Source: Ceratothoa steindachneri
Taxonomy: Eukaryota; Arthropoda; Malacostraca; Isopoda; Cymothoidae
DNA: 64,000 nt
Assembly (NCBI GenBank): GCA_963969495.1
Contig: OZ018317.1
Coordinates: 33,109,503 to 33,173,502 of the forward strand
Reading direction: 5' to 3'
A program made the translations under genes and the position numbers. Every line of letters starts with the position of its first letter. Within the stretch, counting starts at the first letter, position 1. Below the pieces are notes generated by a model. That model did not search any database. It was given only the letters and a program-made list of their open reading frames with translations, and had not been told where the DNA came from. Positions 42,909 through 53,209 of this stretch are shown here, one piece after another.

Positions 42909-42970
42909 TGTAGCAGAATGCCCCTTTTTATCACTCCACACCTGACACCACTTTTGTCGTGGTATTCTTT
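42909..42970 (-). repeat. LTR D3, truncated 5' LTR of element E
   Basis: 62 bp matching the plus-strand left end of D2 (TGTAGCAGAATGCCCC...GTCGTGGTATTCTTT). The match stops exactly where the AATAATAATAATAA tail of the L2 element begins. Confidence 0.85.
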
Positions 42971-43775
42971 AATAATAATAATAAGTCTTTTGTAATGCGC
43001 TCTTCAAGGCCTGAGGCCTTCCCAGAGCGCACGTTGTGCTGAGATGAGAATGGAAATTCAATGGAAATTCAAGAGGGGGGAGAAGGCAATACTGAAAAGA
43101 TGCGTTTTCAGGAGACGCTTGAATGTGGTAAGAGAGGGAGAAGACCTGATTTCAGCAAGAAGAGCATTCCACAACTTAGGGGCTCAGATAGAGAAGGAGC
43201 AGTCCCCCATTGAGCAGAGGGATGAAGAGGAATATTCAAAAGAGGTGCATGTGATGACCGAAGGGCCCGAGGGACAAGGCGTGGCGAGAAGGCAGAAGAG
43301 AGGTAAGACGGGGCCTTGTTGTTTAGGGCCTTAAATGTGAAGAGAAGTATCTTGAAGTGAGTACGGGATCTGACAGGGAGCCAGTGCAGTTCATGCAGCA
43401 AGGGTTTCGAGGGAGAGAAGCTAGGGCGACGGAAGAGAAGCCGGGCGGCATAGTTGTGTACAAGTTGAAGGGGGCGGAGAGAGGAGGATGGCAGATTCAC
43501 AAGCAGTGAGTTACAGTAGTCAAGGCGTGAGGCGATGAAGGCATGAACAGCAGTCTCAAGACTTTGGCGATCAAAGTGAGAGCGAATGCGAGAGAAGTTA
43601 CGAAGGAAACATAGAGAGGATTTGCTGACATTGCGGATATGAGGCTTAAAGAAGAGATGCTCATCAAAAACAACACCCAGATTCCTAACGCAGTCAGAGA
43701 AAATGATAGTATTACCGCCCAGGGTAAGCGAGGGAAAGAGAGATTTAGATTTTTTGACAAGAGCAGGAATGTTAC
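42971..43775 (-). mobile_element. L2-type LINE, 5'-truncated, inserted in an LTR
   Basis: The minus strand ends in (TTA)n at 42971-42985, preceded by a GC-rich hairpin segment, as L2-like LINEs do. Frame 43760-43497 (with shifts) covers NLGVVFDEHL-like thumb sequence and SRLDYCNSLL. Frame 43500-43108 gives LQLVHNYAARLLFRRPSFSP, LLHELHWLPVRSRTHFKILL and FTFKALNNKAPSYLS. These match the RT C-terminus of L2/Rex-type LINEs. Catalytic blocks are not included because the copy starts downstream of them. Confidence 0.8.
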
Positions 43776-43784
43776 TTAAGAGGT

Positions 43785-44095
43785 TATAGGGCCCATCTCA
43801 AAAGGGTTTACTAATAGAATGTTTCTTAGGAGTTAGAGATCGCCTCACAAAGAGTTTACTAATAGAATGTTTCTTAGGAAGGTCTAGGACTCATCTCAAA
43901 AAGGGCATATTAATAGAATGTTACTTAGAAGGAGCTAGGGCTCATCTCAAAAAGGGTTTATTAATAGAATATTACTTAGGAGGAGCTATGGCTCATCTTA
44001 AATAGGGTTTATTAATAGAATGTTTCTTAGGAGGATCTAGGGATGATCTCAAAAGGGGGTTATTAATATAATGTTTTTAGGAGGAGCTTTAGCTT
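43785..44095. repeat. 48-bp minisatellite, right part
   Basis: About six units of CTCATCTCAAAAAGGGTTTA-TTAATAGAATGTTTCTTAGGAGGAGCTAGGG with substitutions and small indels. The same unit occurs left of element E at 39045-39143. Confidence 0.93.
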
Positions 44096-44529
44096 AATCT
44101 AATGAATGTTTTCCCATCCTATATTGGGCGGGGGGAGTTTTTACAGGTTCTTAAGGGGTTTACCAATGTAACTTAAGAAAAATAGGTCACTTTCTAACAT
44201 TGTTGGTCTATTATGACCACGTGGTAGCAACGTAAACTTATGACGTCAAACATAACAGGATTTTTATCTTAGAACAAACTTCAAATACACTGGGTACAAA
44301 TTTTCACAAAATTTGTTTTTCTTATCTTTCTTTGCTGTTTCTAATACTAAATTTTGCCCTGATTCCAAATATGTTCTTACACCTCCTCTCCCATCCACTG
44401 TTTGAAAGATATAACAAATTATGCTAATATAAAGGAATGTATGGGTCCGGGTAAAGCACACTTACATTTGTCGCTAATTTATTTATTTTCGTTTTCAGGT
44501 TTATATGATAAATATTGACTTTCTTGATT
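44096..44529. other. 5' flank of family-G copy 2
   Basis: Mostly AT-rich. TTTATTTATTTTCGTTTTCAG at 44480-44500 resembles a splice acceptor ending at 44500, about 30 bp before the ATG at 44530. A 5' untranslated exon boundary is possible. Otherwise no gene. Confidence 0.4.
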
Positions 44530-44961
44530 ATGGCGACAAAAGGATACAGAAATTCACCAAATTCGCTCTGTGTTTTGTGTGGTTTCTATGTTGAACCTAA
44601 GCATGTATCACATAAAATTATGAAAGGTGCAAAGTAATGGATTGTTTATAGACTGTACTTTGTAATGAGTATGGGTGACCAAGAAAAACCATGTGCCCCA
44701 CAAGTGATCTGTAGAAGTTGTCGATCAAATTTAGATGCATGGCTGATAGGTTTTAAGAAAAGCAATGCCGTGCCATTTGCTGTGCCGTGAATTTGCCGAG
44801 AGCCCCAAAATCAGCATGATGATTGCTATTTTTGCACGATTGACATATCAAAGTACAGAAAAGTTAAGGGAAGAAAATCCCTTTAATATCCTAACATTTC
44901 ATCTTCTATTACACCTGTGCCACATGGTTATACCCTATTGGTTCCGCGACCGCCAAAAAAT

Positions 44962-45133
44962 GTAAGTAAATCCCATCAAATTGTAAGCTATATTCTTTGT
45001 AACAGAATCAATACTATACTGAAATATTCAAAACATCTATCTAAGGTTTCTTCCAATGTGATTACACATGCAATCCATATTTATTTATGCTCCAGCTATT
45101 AAATGCATCTCTTTTTATATATTTTTTTTTCAG
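44962..45133 (+). other. probable spliceosomal intron in G2
   Basis: Donor AAT|GTAAGTAAAT and acceptor TATATATTTTTTTTTTCAG|GG bound 172 bp that is AT-rich and lies between two coding blocks of family G. Confidence 0.6.
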
Positions 45134-46043
45134 GGAGAGGGTATGATGGAGGTCTGATTAAGAGAGTCAGAAGGTTGTGACAATGAAGAAATGGATGAAA
45201 CGTTTGAGCCAAGAATGAGTACCAACCCACACTTTCCAAATCAACGTGAACTGGATGATCTCATCAGGGAATTGGGTTTCACTAAGTCAGGAGCTGAGCT
45301 TTTGGCATCCAGACTTAATTAATGGAAACTGTTGGGGGAGGACTGTAGATCAACAGTATACAGGAAGCGCCATAAGGAATTCAAAGTATACTTTCATATA
45401 AGTGAGGATCTCTGCTTCTGCAAAAATATCAATGGCTTGTTTACAGCTATTAGAATTGATCACAACCCTGAAGAATGGCGACTTTTCCTAAATAGTTCTA
45501 CAAAAACCTCAAAGCTGTTTTACTACATAATTGGAATCAGTATCCATCCCTGCCTATAGCATACTCGGTTCAGATGAAGGAACAATATGACAATGTAAAA
45601 AAGCTTCTCGAGAAAGTAAACTATACTAAGTTTAAATGGGATGTTTGTGGTGATTTTAAAAGCTTGCTTTCTTACTCGGATTGCAGGGTGGGTGCACCAA
45701 GTATTCATGTTTTATTTGCCTATAGGACAGTAGAGCTGATCATGAACATTACCAGAAGGTTGAGTGGCCCCCTCGAGATGACTTGCAGCCAGGAAAACTA
45801 AGTATTATTACACAACCTCTTGTAGAGCTTGTCAATGTTTTGATACATCTACTTCATCTAAAGCTTTGTTTGGTCAAACAGTTTGTAAAAGCATTAGATC
45901 AGGGTGGAGAAGCATTTCAAGAGATTCGTCTACTCTTTCCAAAGCTATCAGAGGCCAAAGCATGGTGAGCGGTTCCATCAGGACATTTCTGTAATGAAGA
46001 AAAGATACTAAGGAAGATGGGGCACTGCTATGATGGGGGACTA

Positions 46044-46577
46044 TACAGGGTGTCTAAAAAGTCCCTATCTATTATAAGAAATAATTAGAAATATGAAAAA
46101 TACAATGATATTAAAAGGCACTTGTGTATCACGGGTACATTACATGTATATAAGGTAGGGAATATTGTTGTCGACACACTGGTATTTCTCGCTTGGCACT
46201 GGCTCTGGCACTCTGATTTACACCACTGTTGATTTATATTTTTCTTTTTCAGACCTTCATGATTTAACACCCTTAGATTTTTATGTTTGGGGGTTCATTA
46301 AGTCTAAGGTGTACACTGGTAAGATAATTAGTGATGTTACCGCACTTAAAAATCTCATTACTGATGCAGTTCAAAACATAACACCACAAATGCCGGAAAG
46401 TGTGTTTCAGGAAGCATCCGATCGCTTTGAGCTATGTAGAGACATTGACGGTCGCCATGTGGAGCTCTAATTATTTGTAGTAGATACTTTGAATTAAACT
46501 TTTTCTCAAATTAAAACCTGTTTTTCATAATTCCAATTATTTCTTCCAATAGATGGTGACTTTAGAGACACTCTGTA
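46044..46577 (+). mobile_element. 534-bp mariner-derived nonautonomous element
   Basis: The ends TACAGGGTGTCTAAAAAGTC and, reversed, TACAGAGTGTCTCTAAAGTC match at 17 of 20 positions, with similarity continuing to CTATT. TA dinucleotides at 46042-46043 and 46578-46579 are the target duplication. It contains only the transposase 3' end. It is inserted within the G2 coding sequence, in the codons for the DY.W motif. Confidence 0.88.
46165..46470 (+). pseudogene. mariner-type transposase C-terminus
   Basis: An open frame whose middle reads HDLTPLDFYVWGFIKSKVYT, then ALKNLITDAVQNITPQMPES and RFELCRDIDGRHVEL before the stop. DLTPLDF.LWG.LKS.VY carries the last catalytic Asp of mariner-type transposases. 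The first two Asp blocks and the HTH are missing, so the element must be moved in trans. It is related to, but distinct from, the transposase at 23424-24516. Confidence 0.75.
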
Positions 46578-46640
46578 TATGGTCAGTGGCACGTAAAGAT
46601 CAAGGAGCTCACAGTAAGAAAGCACGTTTTTCAGTGCCCC

Positions 46641-47100
46641 TTTAGTAGGTTATCTCTTTTAATCACATTTTCTCATTAGTTTAAAAAGGAATACAAGGAC
46701 AAAATATTATCAGCTATTATTCATAGAGATGTGAATATGCTAAATAAAGTGAACTGTCGCACTTATTTATGGTTAGTTTTATATACAAAATTCCAATTAT
46801 CTCCCAAAATATGGATGCTATGCAATTTCCAATGGTATTTTTGGAATCAGGAGGTAAAACCACATTTACTCACAACAGAGCCTACGAATAGGTTAGATTA
46901 AAAAACGAATAATAATATGTAGATAATAAATAAAGTTAAAAGGAAATACAAAGGCTAAGCACAGAATAAAAACAACAACATCAACAAATGAAAAAAGAAA
47001 AGATAGTAACAAGGCAACAGGAAGGAAGCTCGCTCCAGCGTCGGAGTATGACCGCCTCTCCCTAGTGGACGAACATGACACTTACAACAAACAGTCAAAT
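46641..47100. other. no gene recognised
   Basis: AT-rich spacer between G2 and the 3' end of the I-type LINE. The minus frame 47081-46893 is a simple hydrophobic run. Confidence 0.4.
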
Positions 47101-47129
47101 AAAGATAGTCCACAAGTCTGTGTGCACGA

Positions 47130-47885
47130 ACCAGTACCTATACAAGGGACAAGCAGTAGCCACCCGGCTCGTCCTGGTACCGTGCACGAGGATTACCCAG
47201 ACTGAGACATTCAACCAGAATGTGCGGAACAGTCTGGGGAACAACGCACTTGTCACAATAAAGCGCAGGCGACCGCTCCATCAAATGGCGGTGCCTCCCG
47301 CGAGTGTGATCAACTCGGAGACGACAGAAAGCAACCTAAAGCTGTCTCGGCATTGGGAGTTATGTCCATAGGAATAGTTGTGGCACAATGAGACGTAACT
47401 TTAAGTTCCCTTCGCCCGTCTCCAATCTTCTTTACCAAGCAGCCTGGAGAGCGTCCCGTATTCCCGCCATGTAATCGGTGTAAGGAAGAGCGAAACGTTG
47501 TTCTGGTCGCCCAGTCCTCGCGGACCCTTTGTGACCCTCATCAGCGTGCTCATTCCACGCAATTCCTACATGTCTAGAAACCCAGCAGAAGATAATCTCG
47601 ACATCCGCCCACATCGCTATAACAGTGGCGTCACGGATATAGCGAACCAGGGGATGCGGGTATTCCAATTCCCTGAGAGCACTCAGGGCGCTTTGTGAGT
47701 CGTTATAAATCACGATCCGGTCTCCGAAGCAGGCTCATCGCAATATCTCCCGTACCTATCGGTGTATTGCAACCATCTCGGCCGTGAAGACACGCAGCGC
47801 TTGGCAGAGCCCCACTGACTTAAAACAGGGGATACAGAGTGGAAACCGACCCCCTCTATGGACTTGGAGCCATCTGTATGCACTG
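47130..47885 (-). pseudogene. RNase H and C-terminal Cys/His segment, I-type ORF2
   Basis: Near 47870 one frame reads VPVHTDGSKSIEGVGFHS, the first RNase H Asp (TDGS). Frame 47713-47432 gives YNDSQSALSALRELEYPHPL (the DS.SAL block), then IIFCWVSRHVGIAWNEHADE (W...H.G..GNE.AD). The last catalytic Asp is followed by Glu. Further left, CRLRVDHTR, then ALYCDKCVVPQTVPHILVEC, is the Cys-x2-Cys...His...Cys segment that ends many I-type ORF2 proteins. Several frameshifts. Confidence 0.78.
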
Positions 47886-48147
47886 GTACGGTTCCAGCGT
47901 GACACGAAGTGTGCTCTAAAAAGGTCTAACGCAATACTCCCGGCACTGTTGAAGCTTTGGGAGCATAGGCGTGGTCACAAATATTCAAAGTTGGTACCCT
48001 CCAGGGTGGCGTACTGGGCAGAACCAAGGGTGCCCAAGAGCTATACCGAGCTCTCGAAGTTTTTCCTAGCCCAAACACAAAGGGCCTAGGGTATGCCTGG
48101 CGTCTCTCGCGGCATAAGCACACTCGAGATCACCTGCAGATGTAGTC

Positions 48148-48335
48148 TGTCGAGGTATGGCCAAGTGTACATGAATATGCCCACACAGGCTCTAAGGTAG
48201 GCCAAGCAAGGCGACAACTGTTATTGTTTCTAAGAGTGTGATTTAAGTAGATACCGGCAGTTGCGTGACCAAGGAATATAACAAACACAATGACAAAAAT
48301 AGATTTTAATACACATGAAATAATAGGGGACAACA

Positions 48336-48405
<70 letters not shown>

Positions 48406-49320
48406 GGTACATAAATGAGACGGAGTGAAGCTCCGAATACTAATTAGATAACCGTGGTTAGGGAATGGTTCTAATTAGAGATTGAGGGTAATGAATGATT
48501 TACTTCCTTTGAAACTCGAGGGTAAGGTGGGGCAACTAGGGGAAGGTCTTGGTGACCTTGATTACTTACGGGGGGTAGCCACAGAACCCACAGCGGGTTC
48601 TGTGAGATGCGGGCCTCCTGTCCTCAGGAGATCACCTAACGAACTTCGAGGGGGAGGGGAGATATGACTTCTCCACACTCGGCTTGAGCGAGCTAATGGG
48701 CCTCTTGTCGTAAGAGGTCACCAGAAGAACTTCGGAGGACGGCTTTTCAAATCCTTGATCTGAAGGCGAATGAGAAAGGCTGACGATGTCTAACGAGACT
48801 CTTTTCCCTGACCCGAAGACACGGGTGTGATGTCCAGCTCTTCCGTGGCTTGCGACCCTCACTCACACTTCTTAGGAGAGAGCTCGTTGAGTTGCACTCC
48901 TTTCGGGTAAGTCTTGTCTAACCGAATCTTCTGTCAGCCTGGAACAGGTGCATATATACCCGAACTTATTCAAAACATGGAGAGAGATTGAAACCATCTT
49001 AACCTTCGTTATCGGGCGTGATGAACCGAGCGCCTCTTACGAGGAAGTGTCAACGGCTGGGATCAGCAGCTAGACGGGGGACAGCGGCGGGGGCCATAAA
49101 CGCGGTTCACATCGAGTCTACAAAGCAGTCTCCCGACCCGAGGGGGGGGGGAAAGGTTGAGAGGACCGGGAGGAAGCTTCGGTGTGAATTTCACGAGGAC
49201 CTGGTGGTGGGGCAAAAGAGGGAGAGGTCGGAAGGGCGGGGAGTAACTGCTCGCTTTCTCTCCCGAAATACTGTCTTAGTGGGTGGGGAAATAATTTTAT
49301 TCAAAGGAGATTCCTTCACA
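48148..49320 (-). repeat. solo LTR H, inserted in I-type ORF2
   Basis: 1173 bp with TG...CA ends: plus TGTCGAGGTATGG..., minus TGTGAAGGAATCTCC. It is flanked by identical TAGTC at 48143-48147 and 49321-49325. Removing it and one TAGTC joins RT to RNase H sequence. It contains a (TA)n array at 48341-48402. It is not homologous to the D LTRs; its minus-strand start resembles LTR A for about ten bases only. The strand is inferred from that resemblance. Confidence 0.85.
48341..48402. repeat. (TA)n microsatellite
   Basis: About 31 TA units inside solo LTR H. Confidence 0.97.
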
Positions 49321-50860
49321 TAGTCAGAGCTGTTCTTTACAGGCAAATAATGCACTGTGCACGGAGCAAAGTGAGTGGCATCTCCCCAACATCGTAAAGT
49401 AGGCTCTCAATAGAGGAGGTACTGAATGCACCTGTCGCCAGGTGATAGCGGGTGTGATGGATCGAGTTCACTTTCCGCAATACACGCTCAGCTGTGGATG
49501 AATAAAACACGCATCAATAGTCGAGCTTCGAACGAACAAAACATCGATAAAGAAGTAGGGCAGTAGCCATATCAGCAACCCAAGCGCTGAACGTCACGAA
49601 ACGAACAATATCCATTGTGTGTGTACAAGATGCTATGAGGCTGCAAATATGAGCCTCCAAGGTTAGGCGTCGGTCAATTACAAGACCAAGGAAACTGTGC
49701 GAGTCCACCACTTCCAGTCAACCCCTATTTAGAAAGAAGTCTGGGTCAGGGTTGAACAATAGATGGCGGCAGAGGTCCATCGCCTTAGTCTTGGCCAAGG
49801 AAAACTGAAGCCTGTGAGCTTCGGCATAGCGAGAGACGCAGTTTATACCTGTTGGAGCCGACGCTCCAGAATTGGAATCTGAGCCGCGCCAAAAGATAGA
49901 TCGAAAGCTCGTCCACGTAGAGCGTAGCGATAACTCTTCTAGCAGCACCGAGTAGATACCGGTGATGCTCAGGACAAAGAGTGTGACACTGAGGATACTT
50001 CCCTGCGGGACCAAATCTTCCTTCTTTATTGGGCTGGAGTGTGTTCCTCCAGCCCGCGCGAGAAATCGACGATCTCGCAAAAATTCAGATATAAAGATTG
50101 GGAGGCGTCCCCTCGTCCCCATCGTGTGTAAATTATCCATGATACCGTATCGCTATGCGGTATCATAAGGTTTCTCCAGATCGACAAACACCGTGACGTA
50201 GTGCTGTCTACGAAGGAAGGCCTCGTATATGGCATTTTCCAACCGGAGAACAGCATCCGACGTGAGATGGAACTTGTGGAAGAAAAGTAGCCTCCACTGT
50301 CTAGAAAAAAAGACTAATCTAACATTTACCAATTTTTCCATCAACTTTCACACGCAGGAGTTTAGAGAGATAGGACACAAACCGGCCGGGGTAGACTGAT
50401 CTCTTCCCGGTTTGCGAAAAGCGAGCACAGTAGCGATTCGCCATGAATCTGAGAGGATACCCTCTACCCAGATCTTGTTGAAGAAATCTAGCAGAAAAGT
50501 AATGCCTCGCTCACCCAGATGTCCAAGAAACGTGTAAGAGACATCGTCCGGATCAGGGCAGAATGCAACTCACTCGATGTACACCAGTCGCTGAAGAGTC
50601 CTCCGCCTCTGCAGGTAAAGTCCAGCCGGCGGCCTTCCGCGACATCACGACACGCATTGAATGCTGGCGGAGAAGCATCCTGGCTAGAGATAGCAGATAA
50701 GGGGGTCGCAAAAGACTCCACCACGGACGCGGGGTGCGCGATTACGGTCCCATTTTCCTGGAGAACGGGAGGGTGGTCCTGCTAGAACTTGCACCGAATC
50801 CTTTTGACTCGCTTCCACACTTCTGCTAGAGAGGTCTTTCCGTTAAGTCAAGTTGCGTAT
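49321..50860 (-). pseudogene. reverse transcriptase, I-type ORF2
   Basis: Landmarks from right to left: EAIYEAF then QHYVTVFVDLEKPYDTA (50344-50153), LHTMGTRGRLPIFISEFLRD and LVPQGSILSVTLFVLSI (50140-49980). In a shifted frame comes ATLYVDELSIYLLARLRF (catalytic site YVDE), then YAEAHRLQFSLAKTKAM. The thumb SHSFLGLVIDRRLTLEAHI and CFVRSKLDY are at 49711-49514, and YHLATGAFSTSSIESLLYDV is near 49440. Order and spacing are those of a complete RT. Frameshifts occur near 50145, 49950 and 49715. Confidence 0.85.
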
Positions 50861-50899
50861 GGCTGCCAGGGAGAGCGGCGTGTGTACTTTGAGACATAC

Positions 50900-51460
50900 C
50901 GGATCCTAGCCCTAGCTCAACGAAATTCACCGACAGTGAAATCGTTCAGGCAGCGCTTATAGCGCATGTAGGCATAACGCTTCTGTTTGAGTGTTGCCTA
51001 ACACGGCAGGTTTCGGCGTGCAAAACGTTTCTAGACGTCCTAGGGAAGGGAATTAGGCCCACGTCGATAAGGTTGCCGGAGAAGAACTCAACGGCCTCAT
51101 TCACTAACCTAAACTCGACTGAAACAGATGAATCAGTCATTTCCTGAAATGCAGTGCAGTGATGCGTAAATTCATCCACATTTATGACACCTCTCCAGCT
51201 CGTTGATCAGGTCTGCAATGACCTTACTCCTGGGACTGATCTCGTAATCTTCCACGAGGCGGTGGAATTCCACCGCATAAAAGTCGGCTGACGGTGGAAT
51301 GTACGCATAAATAATAGTATACCTCCTGTTCAAGTGCAGCTGCACAGCTACGGCCTGAAAGGAGGTATTCAAAACAAAGAGAAGGACGGAGACATCATGG
51401 CGGGTGTAAATGGTGCATCCTCCTAACCGGCCCCCATCTCGTGGTGGTTGGGTCGCAAAA
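50900..51460 (-). pseudogene. AP endonuclease domain, I-type ORF2
   Basis: Near 51420 a frame gives GGCTIYTRHDVSV (GG..IY.R..V). Frame 51372-51172 gives NTSFQAVAVQLHLNRRYTII, then YAYIPPSADF (LQ.VA......T....YIPP). Frame 51179-50946 is the linker to RT (FTHHCTAFQEMTDS, VNEAVEFFSG, IPFPRTSRN). The conserved GDFN and SDH residues are not clearly found; the segment between LVED and FTHHC looks deleted. The domain nicks target DNA in live elements. Confidence 0.7.
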
Positions 51461-52339
51461 CCCTTATACCCCCAGAATGGTGGGCAGGGGCCACGCGCAA
51501 TTCTATTGAAGGAATATGCCCTCCAGGCCTAGCTCGGAGGAGATGCGAAGGACCTCTTCGAAGAGAAGACCCTCACGGGAATGGCCGTACACTTCCCTGA
51601 ATCAGAACTCCGGGTGGTGTTGGCCGAACAATGCGCTGAATGCGCTGTCGCCTTTAAGGACTTATCGGGGGAGGTTTCTCTCGCCTCGAAACCTTAGGCA
51701 GGTTTCTGAGTCGAGGGTCCCTCCTTTGGAGGATCCACTGCCTCCGAGTGACCCAACCTATCTCTTAGTGTGGGCGTAGGAGCTGAAGCTCCTCTAGTGC
51801 TGTCCTTTTGGGGGGCAGCTTTAGAAATACTGGAAGATGGCCTCACGGCCAACCCTCAGGGGTGTTGTCTACTGTGAGTTTAACGACTCGGTAGAGGCGC
51901 GCGGCCATTTCGCCTTACGGGAAACGGTTACGATGGGGGAAGGGGTAGAGCCCTGGTTTTAGCCGGGGCTGCGTGTGAACCCTTTGTCCCACCAGCTGTG
52001 CCAGGTGATCGCCCGGAATGGAAAGAACCTGAATAAGGGACCCGAATATGGAGGGAACCACCGGCTCGTAGGCCTGGATGAGGGAGGAGCAAGGGTGTTT
52101 TTTTTTTAAATTAAGGCATATGTAGTCCCAGGCAGCGCCAAGCGAGCCAGGGCCAAGTCCTTAGTCTCGCGAATTGAGAAACGATCCTGGGCCTAAACGG
52201 CCAGGATTTCATTCTCAAGAAGATACGCACCACATTACTTCGAGAAGCGGGGGGGTGTGGGTCTCCGCAATTGACTCACTTGGCCACAAACGATTGGACT
52301 TATCCTGTGCAGCCTTTGAGTAACACATACTTCGGGTAA
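51461..52339 (-). other. ORF1-ORF2 junction region of the I-type LINE
   Basis: Short broken frames only. It should contain the end of ORF1 and the start of ORF2; neither boundary is recognisable. CCGGGGCT-rich and fairly GC-rich. Confidence 0.4.
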
Positions 52340-53209
52340 TCACGATTTTGCACGTCTACAGGAGCGATTAGTATGGCCGAAGCGGTGGCAGTAGTAACAC
52401 CTTCGCGGCAGTAGCACGAATGCCTTCACGCTGTAGTTATACTAACCGGCACTCACCGACTCAGGTAGCTTGTCACTGTCGAACGTGACGCAGAGTGTAG
52501 GGGTGGGTCTCGAGGCCCCTTCCTGTTTTCTCATCACACGTTCGACCTTGACCGCTCCATGGTCGGCCAACTCTAAAGTAATGTAATCTATAGAGTAATC
52601 CACGAGTTAATTCTCATAAACCTCTCATTTCGCGAAGTTCATGTTAGAGTAGGTGTCACACTCACCGTCGTGCCATCAAATGTCCGAAGGGCACTAATCA
52701 TGGCCGCCTCGGGGAGAGTAGACGCATTCGCCAGAAGGTTTCCGTCCGAGAAACGGTTCACCTTCGGCTCTCTACCAATTACGCTAGCTAGTGATATTCT
52801 CTTATGGATCATGTTGCTCTTGGCCAACATACTACCATCAGCGGACCGAATAAGCAGAAAGTGTTTGAATGAGGGGCCCCGAATTAATGGAGCTTCCGCT
52901 CTGCTCACTTGTAATTTTAGGACTCCCCGCTCGGGGTAGCACCCAGGCCTGACGTGCCGATCTTCGCTTGGTCGCTTGCCGAACCGACAGCGAACCCCTC
53001 CGTCCCCGTTGCTCACGTGAAGGGACAGGAGCCCTTAGTCTTGTTTGTCTTGCGGGTTTTTTAGGAGAGGAGGGTGGTGAATGAACCTGCTTAGCTGCTG
53101 CGCCAGGAGGAGCCCTTAGGCCGAATGGACCGGCCTTAGCAAGATCCTTCTCCGAGATGGATCCCGTTCGAGGATTCTGATTTCTCGTCTTGGGCCGGCG
53201 AACCGGCAT
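52340..53209 (-). pseudogene. ORF1 (gag-like) of the I-type LINE
   Basis: Frame 53209-52838 is a Pro/Arg-rich basic head (SPPSSPKKPARQTRLRAPVP). Frame 53016-52639 holds FKHFLLIRSADGSMLAKSNM, GREPKVNRFSDGNLLANAST and FDGTTVSVTPTLT. This is the RNA-binding fold of arthropod I/R1/jockey ORF1 proteins (G..K..R.GDLL.EV.......V.V..H). Further left come DYITLELADHGAVKVERVMR, TPTLCVTFDSDKLPES and a knuckle CYYCHRFGHTNRSC (C-x2-C-x4-H-x4-C) near 52380. Frameshift near 52900 and a stop near 52600. Confidence 0.75.

Larger units (their letters stand above)
39144..42970 (-). mobile_element. Ty3/gypsy element E with D-family LTRs
   Basis: LTR D2 (39144-40746) and the start of a second LTR in the same orientation (42909-42970) flank a minus-strand coding region. 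The polypurine tract lies next to D2 and the primer binding site next to the right LTR, which fixes the transcription direction as leftward. Internal coding is gag (42605), a repeat-rich protein segment, then fused RT/RNase H scraps, so pol is largely deleted. The right LTR is cut off at 42970 by an L2 LINE. D1 and D4 are solo LTRs of this family. Confidence 0.8.
44530..46640 (+). pseudogene. family-G protein (copy G2), intron-containing, interrupted
   Basis: Forward pieces in order: MATKGYRNSPNSLCVLCGF, then MGDQEKPCAPQVICRSC (paired CxxC), CREPQN and DDCYFC (44530-44961). After a probable intron (44962-45133) come ELDDLIRELGFTKSGAELLA, YRKRHKEFKVYF, NINGLF and EEWRLFLNSSTKTSK. Next are VNYTKFKWDVCGDFK (45608-45660), LKLCLVKQFVKALDQGGEAF and FPKLSEA. 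A deletion joins this to HGERFHQDISVMKKRY and GRWGTAMMGDY. The mariner-derived insert splits the last motif, and WSVARKDQGAHSKKARF ends the reading at about 46640. The family function is unknown; it is repeated in several animal genomes. Many frameshifts and stops. Confidence 0.6.
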
